A DNA stretch of 64,000 bases from Streptomyces cinerochromogenes (lineage in GTDB: Bacteria; Actinomycetota; Actinomycetes; Streptomycetales; Streptomycetaceae), in the NCBI RefSeq assembly GCF_014648635.1, contig NZ_BMRM01000004.1, positions 186,001-250,000 of the forward strand, written 5' to 3'. A program made the position numbers and the translations under genes. Shown piece after piece: positions 38,552 to 46,960 of this stretch. The notes below the pieces were generated by a model. That model did no database searches. It was given only the letters and a program-made list of their open reading frames with translations, and was not told the DNA's origin. Numbering within the stretch: position 1 is the first letter of the stretch; each line of letters opens with the position of its first letter.

Positions 38552-40249
38552 TCAGCTGGTCACCTTGATGTCCGCCACTCGGCCCCGCCACTGGCCTGCG
38601 CTGTCCGCCGGCAGCTTGGTCAGCCAGACGAGGAGGTACTGGCTCTTGAGGGCCTTGCCGGGCTGGAGCGTCACGGTCGTGCCCGTACCGTCGGCAACTT
38701 TGCTGTAGGCGTCGAACGACGTCGGCTCCGCCCCCGCGTCGGCGGACGCGGCTCGCAGCTCGACCGAGGTCTGGCCCACGAAAGTGACCGTGACCTTGCC
38801 GACCCGCTGCACCTTGCCGAGGTCGAGGATGATGCCGACGCCCGACTTCAGGTTGCCGAACTCCGGACTCCGGTAGAAGTCCGTCTGCCAGTACGTAGCC
38901 GTGCTGTTGTCGTACGTCTTGCCTATGTCGCCCGGCTTTTCGGAACCGTCCTGGCCGAACGGGTCGAAGTCGCGGGCGCTCTGGATGGCGATCGGCTTGC
39001 CGGACACCGGCTTCTTGTGGTTCTTGTCGCCGCTGTCCGTCGTCTGGCTCTTGTGGGTGTCGTCCGACTTGTCGCTCTGGCCCATCAGAGCGTCCGCCAG
39101 TTGCCAGCTGCCCAGTCCGAGAGCGGCGATGAGCAGGGCCGACACCGCCCATTTCAGGGCTTTGCCGGTGCGGCTCTGGAGCGGGGGCGGCGGGGCCGCG
39201 ATCGGCTGGGTGGCACCGGCGTGCGGCGCGGAGCGGCCGTAGGTGCCCTGCTGGTAGGTGGTGCGCTGGTACTCCGGCGGAGCCGTGAACGCCGGCTCCG
39301 GCGGACGGATGCGCGGCATCTCGCCGATCGCCTTCACCAGCTCCTCCGGAGTGGTGCACGGCGCCTCGTGCCGGGACGCCGTGGCCCCGTCGTTGACCAG
39401 GGCCCGCATGGTGAGTTCGGACAGGCCGCGGTGCACACCGGCCCGCACCTGGTCCGGGGCGATGAGCCCGATGTCCTTGGGCAGGCCGGACAGGCCGTAG
39501 GCGTCGTTCTCGTACGGCCAGCGCTGGGTCAGCGCCGCGTACAGCAGGGCACCGATCGCCTCCGTGTCGGTGCGCTGCGGGGTGTCGGAGCTGACGCCCC
39601 GCAGGGCCGCGTTCACGGCGAGGCCGCGGATGCGCCACTGACCGGTGGAGGCGCGCAGCACGGCGTTCGGGTTCAGCCGCAGGTGGGCGAGGCCCTCCCG
39701 GTGCGCGGCCGCCATGGCCGAGGCGACCTGGCTGACCATCTGGTACGCGTCGTGCGGCTCCAGCGGGCCGCCGGCGAGGAGCGTGGACAGCTCGGTGGCG
39801 TCGGGCAGCCACTCGTGGACGACGTAGACCAGGTCGTTCTCCTCGACGGCGTCGAGGACCTGGACGAAGCGCGGATCGCCGAGCAGGGCGGAGGACCGGG
39901 CGGCGGCGAGGACGGACCGGGCCCGGGCGTGGTCCGCGGGCAGTACGTGGACGCCGACGGCACGACGGAGTTTCTCGTCGACCGCACGCCAACTGCTGAA
40001 TCCGTCCAGACGGGTGACGCACTCCTCCAGCCGGTAGCGTCTGGCGAGCTTGTGACCGCTGTGCAGCTCCGGAGGAGAGGCCTTCCGGCCGGGACCCTCG
40101 GCTCCACCGCCCTGTGCCTCGTCGCTGTCCGTGTCCCGCTCCGGGTTCTTGGCCACCCCGTCGGCCGTGGACTGGTCCGCCTTGGCGGTCAGCGGTTGCT
40201 CACCGCTGTTGTCTGCCACGTCGACGGCAGCTGTGCTCCGTTCCGCCAC
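38552..40249 (-). CDS. Membrane pseudokinase partner of MurJ
   Basis: 565 residues from GTG at 40249 (GCAGGGAC upstream). Residues about 65-300 fold like a Ser/Thr kinase but lack every catalytic signature: no glycine loop, His in place of the ATP Lys (GVHVL near 100-104), HLRLNPN at 189-195 replaces HRDxxxxN, and RGL replaces DFG near 208. One helix (about 355-380) follows, and about 130 exported residues resemble a galactose-binding/discoidin fold (TYDNSTATYWQTDFYR). In mycobacteria this pseudokinase is fused to MurJ (MviN); here it is a separate gene 119 bases downstream. Confidence 0.85.
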   Translation of the reverse strand: MAERSTAAVDVADNSGEQPLTAKADQSTADGVAKNPERDTDSDEAQGGGAEGPGRKASPPELHSGHKLARRYRLEECVTRLDGFSSWRAVDEKLRRAVGVHVLPADHARARSVLAAARSSALLGDPRFVQVLDAVEENDLVYVVHEWLPDATELSTLLAGGPLEPHDAYQMVSQVASAMAAAHREGLAHLRLNPNAVLRASTGQWRIRGLAVNAALRGVSSDTPQRTDTEAIGALLYAALTQRWPYENDAYGLSGLPKDIGLIAPDQVRAGVHRGLSELTMRALVNDGATASRHEAPCTTPEELVKAIGEMPRIRPPEPAFTAPPEYQRTTYQQGTYGRSAPHAGATQPIAAPPPPLQSRTGKALKWAVSALLIAALGLGSWQLADALMGQSDKSDDTHKSQTTDSGDKNHKKPVSGKPIAIQSARDFDPFGQDGSEKPGDIGKTYDNSTATYWQTDFYRSPEFGNLKSGVGIILDLGKVQRVGKVTVTFVGQTSVELRAASADAGAEPTSFDAYSKVADGTGTTVTLQPGKALKSQYLLVWLTKLPADSAGQWRGRVADIKVTS

Positions 40250-40367
40250 CGTCGTCCCTGCCTCCCCATCCGTTGCACGCTGTCCGACGCCGAAACCAAT
40301 TGTGCCCACAGTCCGCCGCTATGCACGACACACGGCGGCGGACGATGGTTGTGCGCCTACCCCCGCC

Positions 40368-42746
40368 TCACCGCCCCAGACGCCCGCGCACCATTCCGAC
40401 GAGCGAGTTGAGCTCCTCGATCCGCATCCGCCGGGCGGCGACGAAGAAGACGCCGAACAACACGGCACCGCCGGCGATCAGCGCCGCGAAGGAGCCGACG
40501 ACGCCCAGGCCGAGGGTGTGCCCGACGCCGTAGCAGGCGGCGCCGCTGAGCAGCGCCGCCGGCACCGAGGCGATGCCCAGCCGCGCGTACGTGCGGAGCA
40601 CCCTGGAGCCGTCCAGGTCCCCGCCCAGCCGCTTGCGCAGCCGGCGCCAGGCCACGCCGACACCGATGGCGTAGGCGAGGCCGTAGGCGGCGGCCATACC
40701 GGCGACCGCCCAGCGTGGCGGCAGCAGGAAGTAACAGAGCAACGCGGCGCCGGCATTGACCGCGGCCACGATGACCGTGTTGTAGAAGGGGGTGCGGGTG
40801 TCTTCGTACGCGTAGAAGGCGCGGAGGACGACGTACTGCACGGAGTAGGGGATCAGGCCGAGGCCGAAGGCCATCAGCATGTAGCCCATGTTGGTGGCCG
40901 CGCCGGTGCCGGCGGAGCCGAAGATCAGCGTGCACATCGGGATGCCCAGCGAGAGGAACCCGAAGGCGATCGGCACGATCGCGACCGCCGTGGTGCGCAG
41001 GCCCTGGGAGATGTCGTCGCGGACGGCGCCCGCGTCGCCCTCGGCGGCCGAGCGCGAGATGCGCGGCAGCAGGGCGGCCATCAGGGACACCGTGATGATG
41101 GCCTGCGGCAGGCCCCAGATCAGCTGGGCGTTGGCGTAGGCGGCGAAGCCGGTGCCCTTGACCCCCGAGTCGTCGCCGGCGGCGGTGGACAGCTGGGTGA
41201 CGACCATGGCGCCCACCTGGTTGGCGAGGACGAACAGGACCGTCCACTTGGCGAGCATCGCGGCCTTGCCCAGGCCGTGGCCCCTCCAGTCGAACCGTGG
41301 CCGGATCCGGAAGCCGGTCTCGCGCAGGTAGGGGATCATCGCCAGTGCCTGGACGACCAGGCCGAGCAGCACACCGACACCGAGCAGCCGCTGGCCCTCC
41401 GGCGGGATGCTGTCGACGGTCAGGTGGGAGTTGGCGGCGCTGCCGTACACCCAGATGAACGCACCGAGCGAGACGATGATGACGATGTTGTTCAGGACCG
41501 GCGTCCACATCATCGCGCCGAATTTGCCGCGCGCGTTGAGGATCTGGCCCATCACCACATGGACGCCCATGAAGAAGATCGAGGGCAGGAAGTAGCGGGT
41601 GAAGGTCACCGCGACGTCGTTGGCGGCCGGGTTGTCGGCGATGGTGGGCGACAGCGCCCGCACCAGCAGCGGCGCCGCGAACATCGCGAGTCCGGTCAGC
41701 ACGGCCAGGGCCACCATCACCAGGGTCAGCAGCCGGTTGGCGAAGGCCTCACCGCCGTCCTCGTCCTCCTTCATGGAGCGCACCAGCTGCGGCACGAACA
41801 CGGAGTTCAGGCCGCCGCCGACGGTGAGGATGTAGATCATCGTCGGCAGCTGGTAGGCCACCTGGAAGGAGTCGGCGAGGAAGCCGAGGCCCAGCGCGGC
41901 GGCGATCAGCGCGGAGCGGATGAAACCGGTGAGACGGGAGACCATCGTGCCCGCCGCCATGACCGCGCTGGACTTCAGCAGCCCGGCGGCCCGCCCGCCC
42001 TTCTTGGCGGGCGCTGCGGAAGCGGCCTCGGCCGCGACGGCCTCCGGCTCGACGGCCACGGAGGGACCGCCGGGATCCGGAGCGGCGGCCGGGGCGGGCA
42101 CCGGGGACTGCGACGGGTACGCGGCGGCGGTGGGACCGGCCGGGTAGCCGGCGCCGGTGTACGGGTGGCCCTGCTGCGGGCTCCGGCCGTGCGGCGCCTG
42201 GTACTGGCCGGCGGGGCCGGTCCCGTCGGCCGACGCCGCGGCCGGGCCCGGGACGCCCGGGGAGTCCACGGGTGCGTGCCCGCCGCCCTGCTGCTGGTCC
42301 TTGAAGAGGTGCGCGAAGGCGTCCGGCTCGTGGTACTCCTCGCCGGAGTGCGTGACGAGGTCGTCCACGCCGACGAACTGGGTCGTGCGCGGGTCCTCGC
42401 CGTACGGCAGGTACTGGGTCGCGGCCCCCGGCTCCGGCGCCGGGGTCTGCGCCCACACGTTCGGGTCGGGGGCGTAGGGCGACTGGGCGGGCGGGGCGTA
42501 CAGCGGCTGCTGCTGGTCGTACGGGCCCGGCGGTGGCGGGGGGTGCGCGGCGCGGTCGTACAGCGCCTCGGCGACCGGGTCCTGGGCGGCCAGGTCGTGC
42601 GCCCGGTAGGGGTCCTGCTCGTAGGCGTCCTGGAGATACATGTCCGCCGCGTGCTGCGGCGGCACCTGGCCGGACTCGGGCGGTGGCTCGGGGTAGCCCG
42701 AGCCGGCCGCGCCCTGGCCGCGGTCACCGTCGTACGGCGCGTTCAT
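40368..42746 (-). CDS. murJ: Lipid II flippase MurJ (MviN)
   Basis: 792 residues from ATG at 42746. Residues 1-about 235 are disordered, Pro/Gln/Tyr-rich and cytoplasmic. The MOP-superfamily core follows with about 14 helices: SSAVMAAGTMVSRLTGFIRSALIAAALG, ADSFQVAYQLP, GGLNSVFVPQLVRSM, and later ILNARGKFGAMMWTPVLNN and FFAYEDTRTPFYN-like FYAYEDTRTPFYN. It flips lipid II across the membrane for peptidoglycan synthesis. Upstream DUF6049 and downstream pseudokinase are in the same operon. Confidence 0.95.
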   Translation of the reverse strand: MNAPYDGDRGQGAAGSGYPEPPPESGQVPPQHAADMYLQDAYEQDPYRAHDLAAQDPVAEALYDRAAHPPPPPGPYDQQQPLYAPPAQSPYAPDPNVWAQTPAPEPGAATQYLPYGEDPRTTQFVGVDDLVTHSGEEYHEPDAFAHLFKDQQQGGGHAPVDSPGVPGPAAASADGTGPAGQYQAPHGRSPQQGHPYTGAGYPAGPTAAAYPSQSPVPAPAAAPDPGGPSVAVEPEAVAAEAASAAPAKKGGRAAGLLKSSAVMAAGTMVSRLTGFIRSALIAAALGLGFLADSFQVAYQLPTMIYILTVGGGLNSVFVPQLVRSMKEDEDGGEAFANRLLTLVMVALAVLTGLAMFAAPLLVRALSPTIADNPAANDVAVTFTRYFLPSIFFMGVHVVMGQILNARGKFGAMMWTPVLNNIVIIVSLGAFIWVYGSAANSHLTVDSIPPEGQRLLGVGVLLGLVVQALAMIPYLRETGFRIRPRFDWRGHGLGKAAMLAKWTVLFVLANQVGAMVVTQLSTAAGDDSGVKGTGFAAYANAQLIWGLPQAIITVSLMAALLPRISRSAAEGDAGAVRDDISQGLRTTAVAIVPIAFGFLSLGIPMCTLIFGSAGTGAATNMGYMLMAFGLGLIPYSVQYVVLRAFYAYEDTRTPFYNTVIVAAVNAGAALLCYFLLPPRWAVAGMAAAYGLAYAIGVGVAWRRLRKRLGGDLDGSRVLRTYARLGIASVPAALLSGAACYGVGHTLGLGVVGSFAALIAGGAVLFGVFFVAARRMRIEELNSLVGMVRGRLGR

Positions 42747-42791
42747 GCTTACCCCACCTCATCGTCCCGGGCCCACCGGCCACGACATCGC

Positions 42792-45164
42792 TCAACGGTC
42801 CACTCTCTCACCCGTCCCGGACGGGTCGGCGCTTTCCGGTGCGGTGTCCGGCGCAGGGTCACTCGGCTGCTCCGGGCCGTCTGCCCCGGGGGCGGAGTCG
42901 GTTTCCTTCGTGAGACGGTCCCCGGGCCCTGCGGGGTTCCCCGGGTCGTCCGGGTTCTCCCCCGCCGCGTCGGGGCCGTCGTCCTCGGCCTGCCGGGCGG
43001 CGGCACGCTTGCGCTGGGTGTACATCCTGAAGCCGGCGAGCACAAGGAGCAGCACGCCGCCGCCGATGACCAGCATCACGGTGGGCGTGACCTCGGTGAC
43101 CTTCACGTCGAAGCTGACGGGGTCGCCGTACTCCAGGCCGTCCTCGGTGTACAGCTGGGCGATCACCGTGACCCGGCCGTTGGCGTTGGCGGAGGTGGTG
43201 AACTTCACCGACTGGCTGTGCCCGCCGGAGACCTCGACGCGCTGCTCCGAGTAGGCCTTGCCGCCGATCTTCAGACGGGTTGGCATGGTCGAGGTCAGGC
43301 GCAGTACCAGGTGGCCGACGGGCTGGACCAGGTTGTTCTGGACGGTCACCGGGATGGTGGCGCTCCGGCCCGAGAGCTTGGTCTCGGACTTGTCGATCAG
43401 CTTGACCTGGTCGGCCAGCTCGTCGAGCCATGCCTCGACGCCGCCGCGGTAGCCGTCCGCCGCGTCGCTCCGGCCGCGCCAGGACGTGGACATCTCGCGG
43501 TTCACGGCCCGCCCGAACGGGGTGACCACGCGGGACTGGTCGGAGAGGATCACCTGGAACTTGTCGAGCTTGTCCTGGGTCCGGGCGATCTGCTCGAAGG
43601 CCGTCCTCGGCAGTTCCTGCCGGCGCAGCGATTTCGGATAGGCGGACCTCGACGGGATGCGCGTGGTGGCGCCCGGGTCGGGCCTGTCCTTGGCCGCCGC
43701 GGTGAGGTCCTGGGACTGGGACCAGGTGCCGCCCTGGAGCGCCTTCAGTGCCGCGGCCATCGCCTGCGCCTGGCTCGCCGTGGGCATGCGCTGCGGGGCG
43801 ACGACGATGCTGCGCTGCTTGTCCGTCTGCGCGTTCAGCTCCAGGCTCTGGGCCAGGAACCGCTGGACGGCGAGGGTGGCCGAGCCGGCCTTCGACAGGT
43901 CGTCCTCGAAGGCCGTGGACAGCCGGGCGTCGGCGACCACCGCCGTGGTGCCCCCGCCGACCGGGCGGGGAGCGGACGGCGTGTACGACAGCCCGGCGGT
44001 CTCCTGGAGGCTGTCGCTGCGGGCGATCACCCGGTCGGCTCCGGCGGAGGTCGCGACCTTCATGATCGACGGGTCCACCGCGCCGTTCACCGGCCAGGCG
44101 AAGTCGGTGCTCGGGGTGACGTGCAGCACCGTCTTGACGGTGGTCGCGGCGACGTCGGTGGCGTCCTTGAGGTGGCTGAGCGAGCCGGTGACGCTGGTGC
44201 CGTTGTGCGCCAGGGAGGCGAGATCCGGGTCGGCGAACGGCAGCGCGACGACCTCCTTGCCGGCCACCGCCTTCTGCAGACCGGCCAGCCACTGCTTGGC
44301 GACCGTCTGGTGCTCCCGTGAGCCGGCTGTGCTGGTGCCGTCGGCGCCCTGGATCCGGTAGTTGCCCGCGGCCATCGCATCGACCGAGGCCAGCAGGTCC
44401 GGGTCGATCACCCAGGTGACGTCGAGGTCCTTGCCCAGGTCCACCATCTGGGCCAGCCGGCCACCGGGGGCCAGCTCCTTGGCGAGATCGTCGTCGAGGA
44501 ACTCCGGCGTCTGCAGTTCACCCGCGCCCGTCTTGGCCGTCATGCGGACCGTGGAGATCAGCGGCCACAGGAACGTGGTCTTCGTCTTGGTGTCGGCCTC
44601 CGAGGACTGCCACGGCAGGAACGTCCGCTGAACCCCGAGCACCTGGTCCCAGCTCTGCGAGGAGGTCTCGCCGGAAAGGGTGACCCCCAGCTCGTAGACC
44701 CCGTCCTCACCGAGGTCGAGCTTGTCCACGGGGACGGAGACGCTGAAGTGCTGGGCGACGCCCGGGGCCAGCGTGTCGAACTTGTCCTCGTACTTGTCGT
44801 CGACCTCGGATCCCGTGCTGCCCTGCAGTTCGTCCGAGTGCCGGGCGACGGAGTCGATCTCCGACCGGGTGGTCAGCTGGGAGCCCACCCGGAGGCCCAC
44901 ATGGGCGTCGGTGACGGCCTGCTTGCCGTTGTTGGTCACTGTGCCCGACACGGTCAGCGTGTCGCCGTCCGTGGGGGCGCTGGGGCTGAGGGAGTCCAGG
45001 GAGACCGACACCGTGTCGGAGGAGGCGGCCTGCGCGGGCCCGGCGGCGGGCAGCTGGAGCAGGCCGGCCAGCAGTGGCGCCCCGGTGAGCAGTGCTCCGG
45101 CGCGCCGCAGCCACCGGCGGGCAGGTGAGGCACTGGTCCCCTGGAAGTCAGCCGCCTCGGCCAC
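42792..45164 (-). CDS. DUF6049 secreted membrane-anchored protein
   Basis: 790 residues from GTG at 45164. Arg-rich N-terminus and hydrophobic core (ALLTGAPLLAGLLQLPAAGPAQA) form a signal peptide. The exported part contains a CARDB-like beta domain (DTLTVSGTVTNNGKQAVTDAHVGLRVG), a large central domain with WVIDPDLL and AGADRVIARSDSL motifs, and a second beta domain (IPVTVQNNLVQPVGHLVLRLTS). One helix near residue 700 and an acidic cytoplasmic tail end it. Equivalent genes precede murJ in mycobacteria (Rv3909). A wall-synthesis accessory role is inferred only from position. Confidence 0.85.
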   Translation of the reverse strand: MAEAADFQGTSASPARRWLRRAGALLTGAPLLAGLLQLPAAGPAQAASSDTVSVSLDSLSPSAPTDGDTLTVSGTVTNNGKQAVTDAHVGLRVGSQLTTRSEIDSVARHSDELQGSTGSEVDDKYEDKFDTLAPGVAQHFSVSVPVDKLDLGEDGVYELGVTLSGETSSQSWDQVLGVQRTFLPWQSSEADTKTKTTFLWPLISTVRMTAKTGAGELQTPEFLDDDLAKELAPGGRLAQMVDLGKDLDVTWVIDPDLLASVDAMAAGNYRIQGADGTSTAGSREHQTVAKQWLAGLQKAVAGKEVVALPFADPDLASLAHNGTSVTGSLSHLKDATDVAATTVKTVLHVTPSTDFAWPVNGAVDPSIMKVATSAGADRVIARSDSLQETAGLSYTPSAPRPVGGGTTAVVADARLSTAFEDDLSKAGSATLAVQRFLAQSLELNAQTDKQRSIVVAPQRMPTASQAQAMAAALKALQGGTWSQSQDLTAAAKDRPDPGATTRIPSRSAYPKSLRRQELPRTAFEQIARTQDKLDKFQVILSDQSRVVTPFGRAVNREMSTSWRGRSDAADGYRGGVEAWLDELADQVKLIDKSETKLSGRSATIPVTVQNNLVQPVGHLVLRLTSTMPTRLKIGGKAYSEQRVEVSGGHSQSVKFTTSANANGRVTVIAQLYTEDGLEYGDPVSFDVKVTEVTPTVMLVIGGGVLLLVLAGFRMYTQRKRAAARQAEDDGPDAAGENPDDPGNPAGPGDRLTKETDSAPGADGPEQPSDPAPDTAPESADPSGTGERVDR

Positions 45165-45421
45165 GCGCTCGCCCGTCCCTCGTCGTCGTCAGTGGTCGTC
45201 GGAATGTGCGTCCACGCATGGTAACGATGCGCGCTGAACGGAAGTGCCGCGGTGTCCTCCGCAAGATCGAAAAACAGCCGCGGCCCGTCCTCTATATCCA
45301 GTATCAAGGGGAGAGCGGCCGTACGCCGCAAGCGCAGTGCTTACGGAGGGTATGCCGGGAGGTGTCCGGCCCCCTTAATGGGGGCGCCCCTGGTCGCGCG
45401 GGGCACGTACCCTCTTCTGTT

Positions 45422-46864
45422 GTGCCGAACCCCAACGAAGACACTCCCTCTGCCCTGAGCCAGGCGCAGCAGCGCGCGGTCGCCGAGCTGCTGCGGGTGG
45501 CCCCTGTCGCCGACGACCTCGCCCGCCGATTCCAGGAGGCCGGGTTCTCGCTCGCCCTCGTCGGCGGATCGGTCCGCGATGCGCTGCTCGGCCGGCTCGG
45601 CAACGACCTGGACTTCACCACCGACGCCCGCCCCGAGGACGTACTGAAGATCGTCCGGCCGTGGGCGGACGCCGTCTGGGAGGTGGGAATCGCCTTCGGC
45701 ACGGTCGGCGCGCACAAGGGCGGCTACCAGATCGAGATCACCACCTACCGCTCGGAGGCCTACGACCGCTCCTCGCGCAAGCCGGAGGTGTCGTACGGCG
45801 ACTCCATCGAGGAGGACCTGGTCCGCCGCGACTTCACGGTCAACGCCATGGCCGTGGCGCTGCCGGAGAAGGAGTTCATCGACCCCCACGGCGGCCTGGA
45901 GGATCTCGCGGCGCGCGTGCTGCGGACGCCGGGCACCCCTGAAGATTCGTTCTCGGACGATCCCCTGCGCATGATGCGGGCCGCTCGGTTCGCGGCCCAG
46001 CTGGACTTCGCGGTCGCCCCCGAGGTCGTCACCGCGATGACGGACATGGCCGGGCGCATCGAGATCGTGTCGGCGGAACGGGTTCGGGACGAGCTGAACA
46101 AGCTCATCCTCTCCACGCACCCCCGCAAGGGGCTGACGCTGCTCGTCGACACCGGGATCGCCGGGCATGTGCTGCCCGAGCTGCCGGCGCTGCGCCTGGA
46201 GCGGGACGAGCACCACCGGCACAAGGACGTCTACGAGCACACGCTGATCGTCCTCGAGCAGGCGATCGCGCTGGAGCAGGACGGCCCGGACCTCACGCTC
46301 CGCCTGGCCGCGCTGCTGCACGACATCGGCAAGCCGCGCACCCGCCGCTTCGAGCAGGACGGCCGGGTCTCCTTCCACCACCACGAGGTGGTCGGCGCCA
46401 AGATGACCAAGAAGCGCATGACCGCCCTGAAGTACTCCAACGAACTGGTGAAGGACGTCTCACGCCTGGTCGAGCTTCATCTGCGCTTCCATGGCTACGG
46501 CACCGGGGAGTGGACGGACTCGGCGGTCCGCCGGTACGTCCGTGACGCGGGCCCGCTGCTGGACCGCCTGCACAAGCTGACCCGCTCCGACTGCACCACG
46601 CGCAACAAGCGGAAGGCGGTGGCGCTGTCCCGGGCCTATGACGGCCTGGAGGAGCGCATCGCCCAGTTGCAGGAGCAGGAGGAGCTGGACGCGATCCGGC
46701 CCGACCTGGACGGCAACCAGATCATGGAGATCCTGGGGATCGGTCCCGGCCCGGCCGTCGGCAAGGCGTACAAGCACATGCTGGAGCTGCGCCTGGAGAA
46801 CGGCCCGATGGAGCACGATGCTGCGGTGGCGGCGCTCAAGGAGTGGTGGGCCGCGCAGGACTGA
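45422..46864 (+). CDS. pcnA: CCA tRNA nucleotidyltransferase
   Basis: 480 residues from GTG at 45422. Nucleotidyltransferase head: LALVGGSVRDALLGRLGNDLDFTTDA with the DLD metal pair, RRDFTVNAMAVAL, and DPLRMMRAARFAAQLDF. An HD domain follows (LAALLHDIGKPRTRRF, HHHEVVGAKM). In actinobacteria this class-II enzyme adds or repairs the tRNA CCA end, needed here since the local tRNA genes lack it. Divergent from DUF6049; 257 bases of spacer hold no gene. Confidence 0.92.
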   Translation: MPNPNEDTPSALSQAQQRAVAELLRVAPVADDLARRFQEAGFSLALVGGSVRDALLGRLGNDLDFTTDARPEDVLKIVRPWADAVWEVGIAFGTVGAHKGGYQIEITTYRSEAYDRSSRKPEVSYGDSIEEDLVRRDFTVNAMAVALPEKEFIDPHGGLEDLAARVLRTPGTPEDSFSDDPLRMMRAARFAAQLDFAVAPEVVTAMTDMAGRIEIVSAERVRDELNKLILSTHPRKGLTLLVDTGIAGHVLPELPALRLERDEHHRHKDVYEHTLIVLEQAIALEQDGPDLTLRLAALLHDIGKPRTRRFEQDGRVSFHHHEVVGAKMTKKRMTALKYSNELVKDVSRLVELHLRFHGYGTGEWTDSAVRRYVRDAGPLLDRLHKLTRSDCTTRNKRKAVALSRAYDGLEERIAQLQEQEELDAIRPDLDGNQIMEILGIGPGPAVGKAYKHMLELRLENGPMEHDAAVAALKEWWAAQD

Positions 46865-46870
46865 GGGAGG

Positions 46871-46905
46871 CCCGGACGATGTTTCACGTGAAACATCCGT
46901 CCGGG
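46871..46905. promoter_or_regulatory. parS: parS site 5 inside a hairpin after pcnA
   Basis: The parS core at 46881-46894 is perfect. Flanks extend the symmetry: CCCGGACG before it and CGTCCGGG after it pair with one inserted base, giving an almost continuous inverted repeat. It starts 7 bases past the pcnA stop, so it doubles as a terminator hairpin. Confidence 0.9.
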
Positions 46906-46910
46906 ACCGT

Positions 46911-46958
46911 CAGCATCGAGGGGCGATGTTTCACGTGAAACATCGCCCCTCGATGCTG
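46911..46958. promoter_or_regulatory. parS: parS site 6 at the centre of a 48-bp perfect palindrome
   Basis: Every base of 46911-46934 pairs with 46935-46958; the central 14 bases (46928-46941) are the parS sequence and the outer arms begin CAGCATCGAGGGG. It ends two bases before the stop codon of the convergent MFS gene and probably acts as its terminator. Two perfect parS sites are thus 33 bases apart. Confidence 0.95.
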
Positions 46959-46960
46959 TC

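Noticed and set aside
40131-44321. A 1396-codon open frame on the plus strand across murJ and DUF6049
   Set aside because: It is antisense to two clearly conserved genes; long antisense frames are common at high GC, and its translation is repetitive Arg/Gly/Asp-rich sequence without domains.
45165-45421. A NUDIX gene between DUF6049 and pcnA, as in mycobacteria
   Set aside because: The 257-base spacer has no frame with a NUDIX box.
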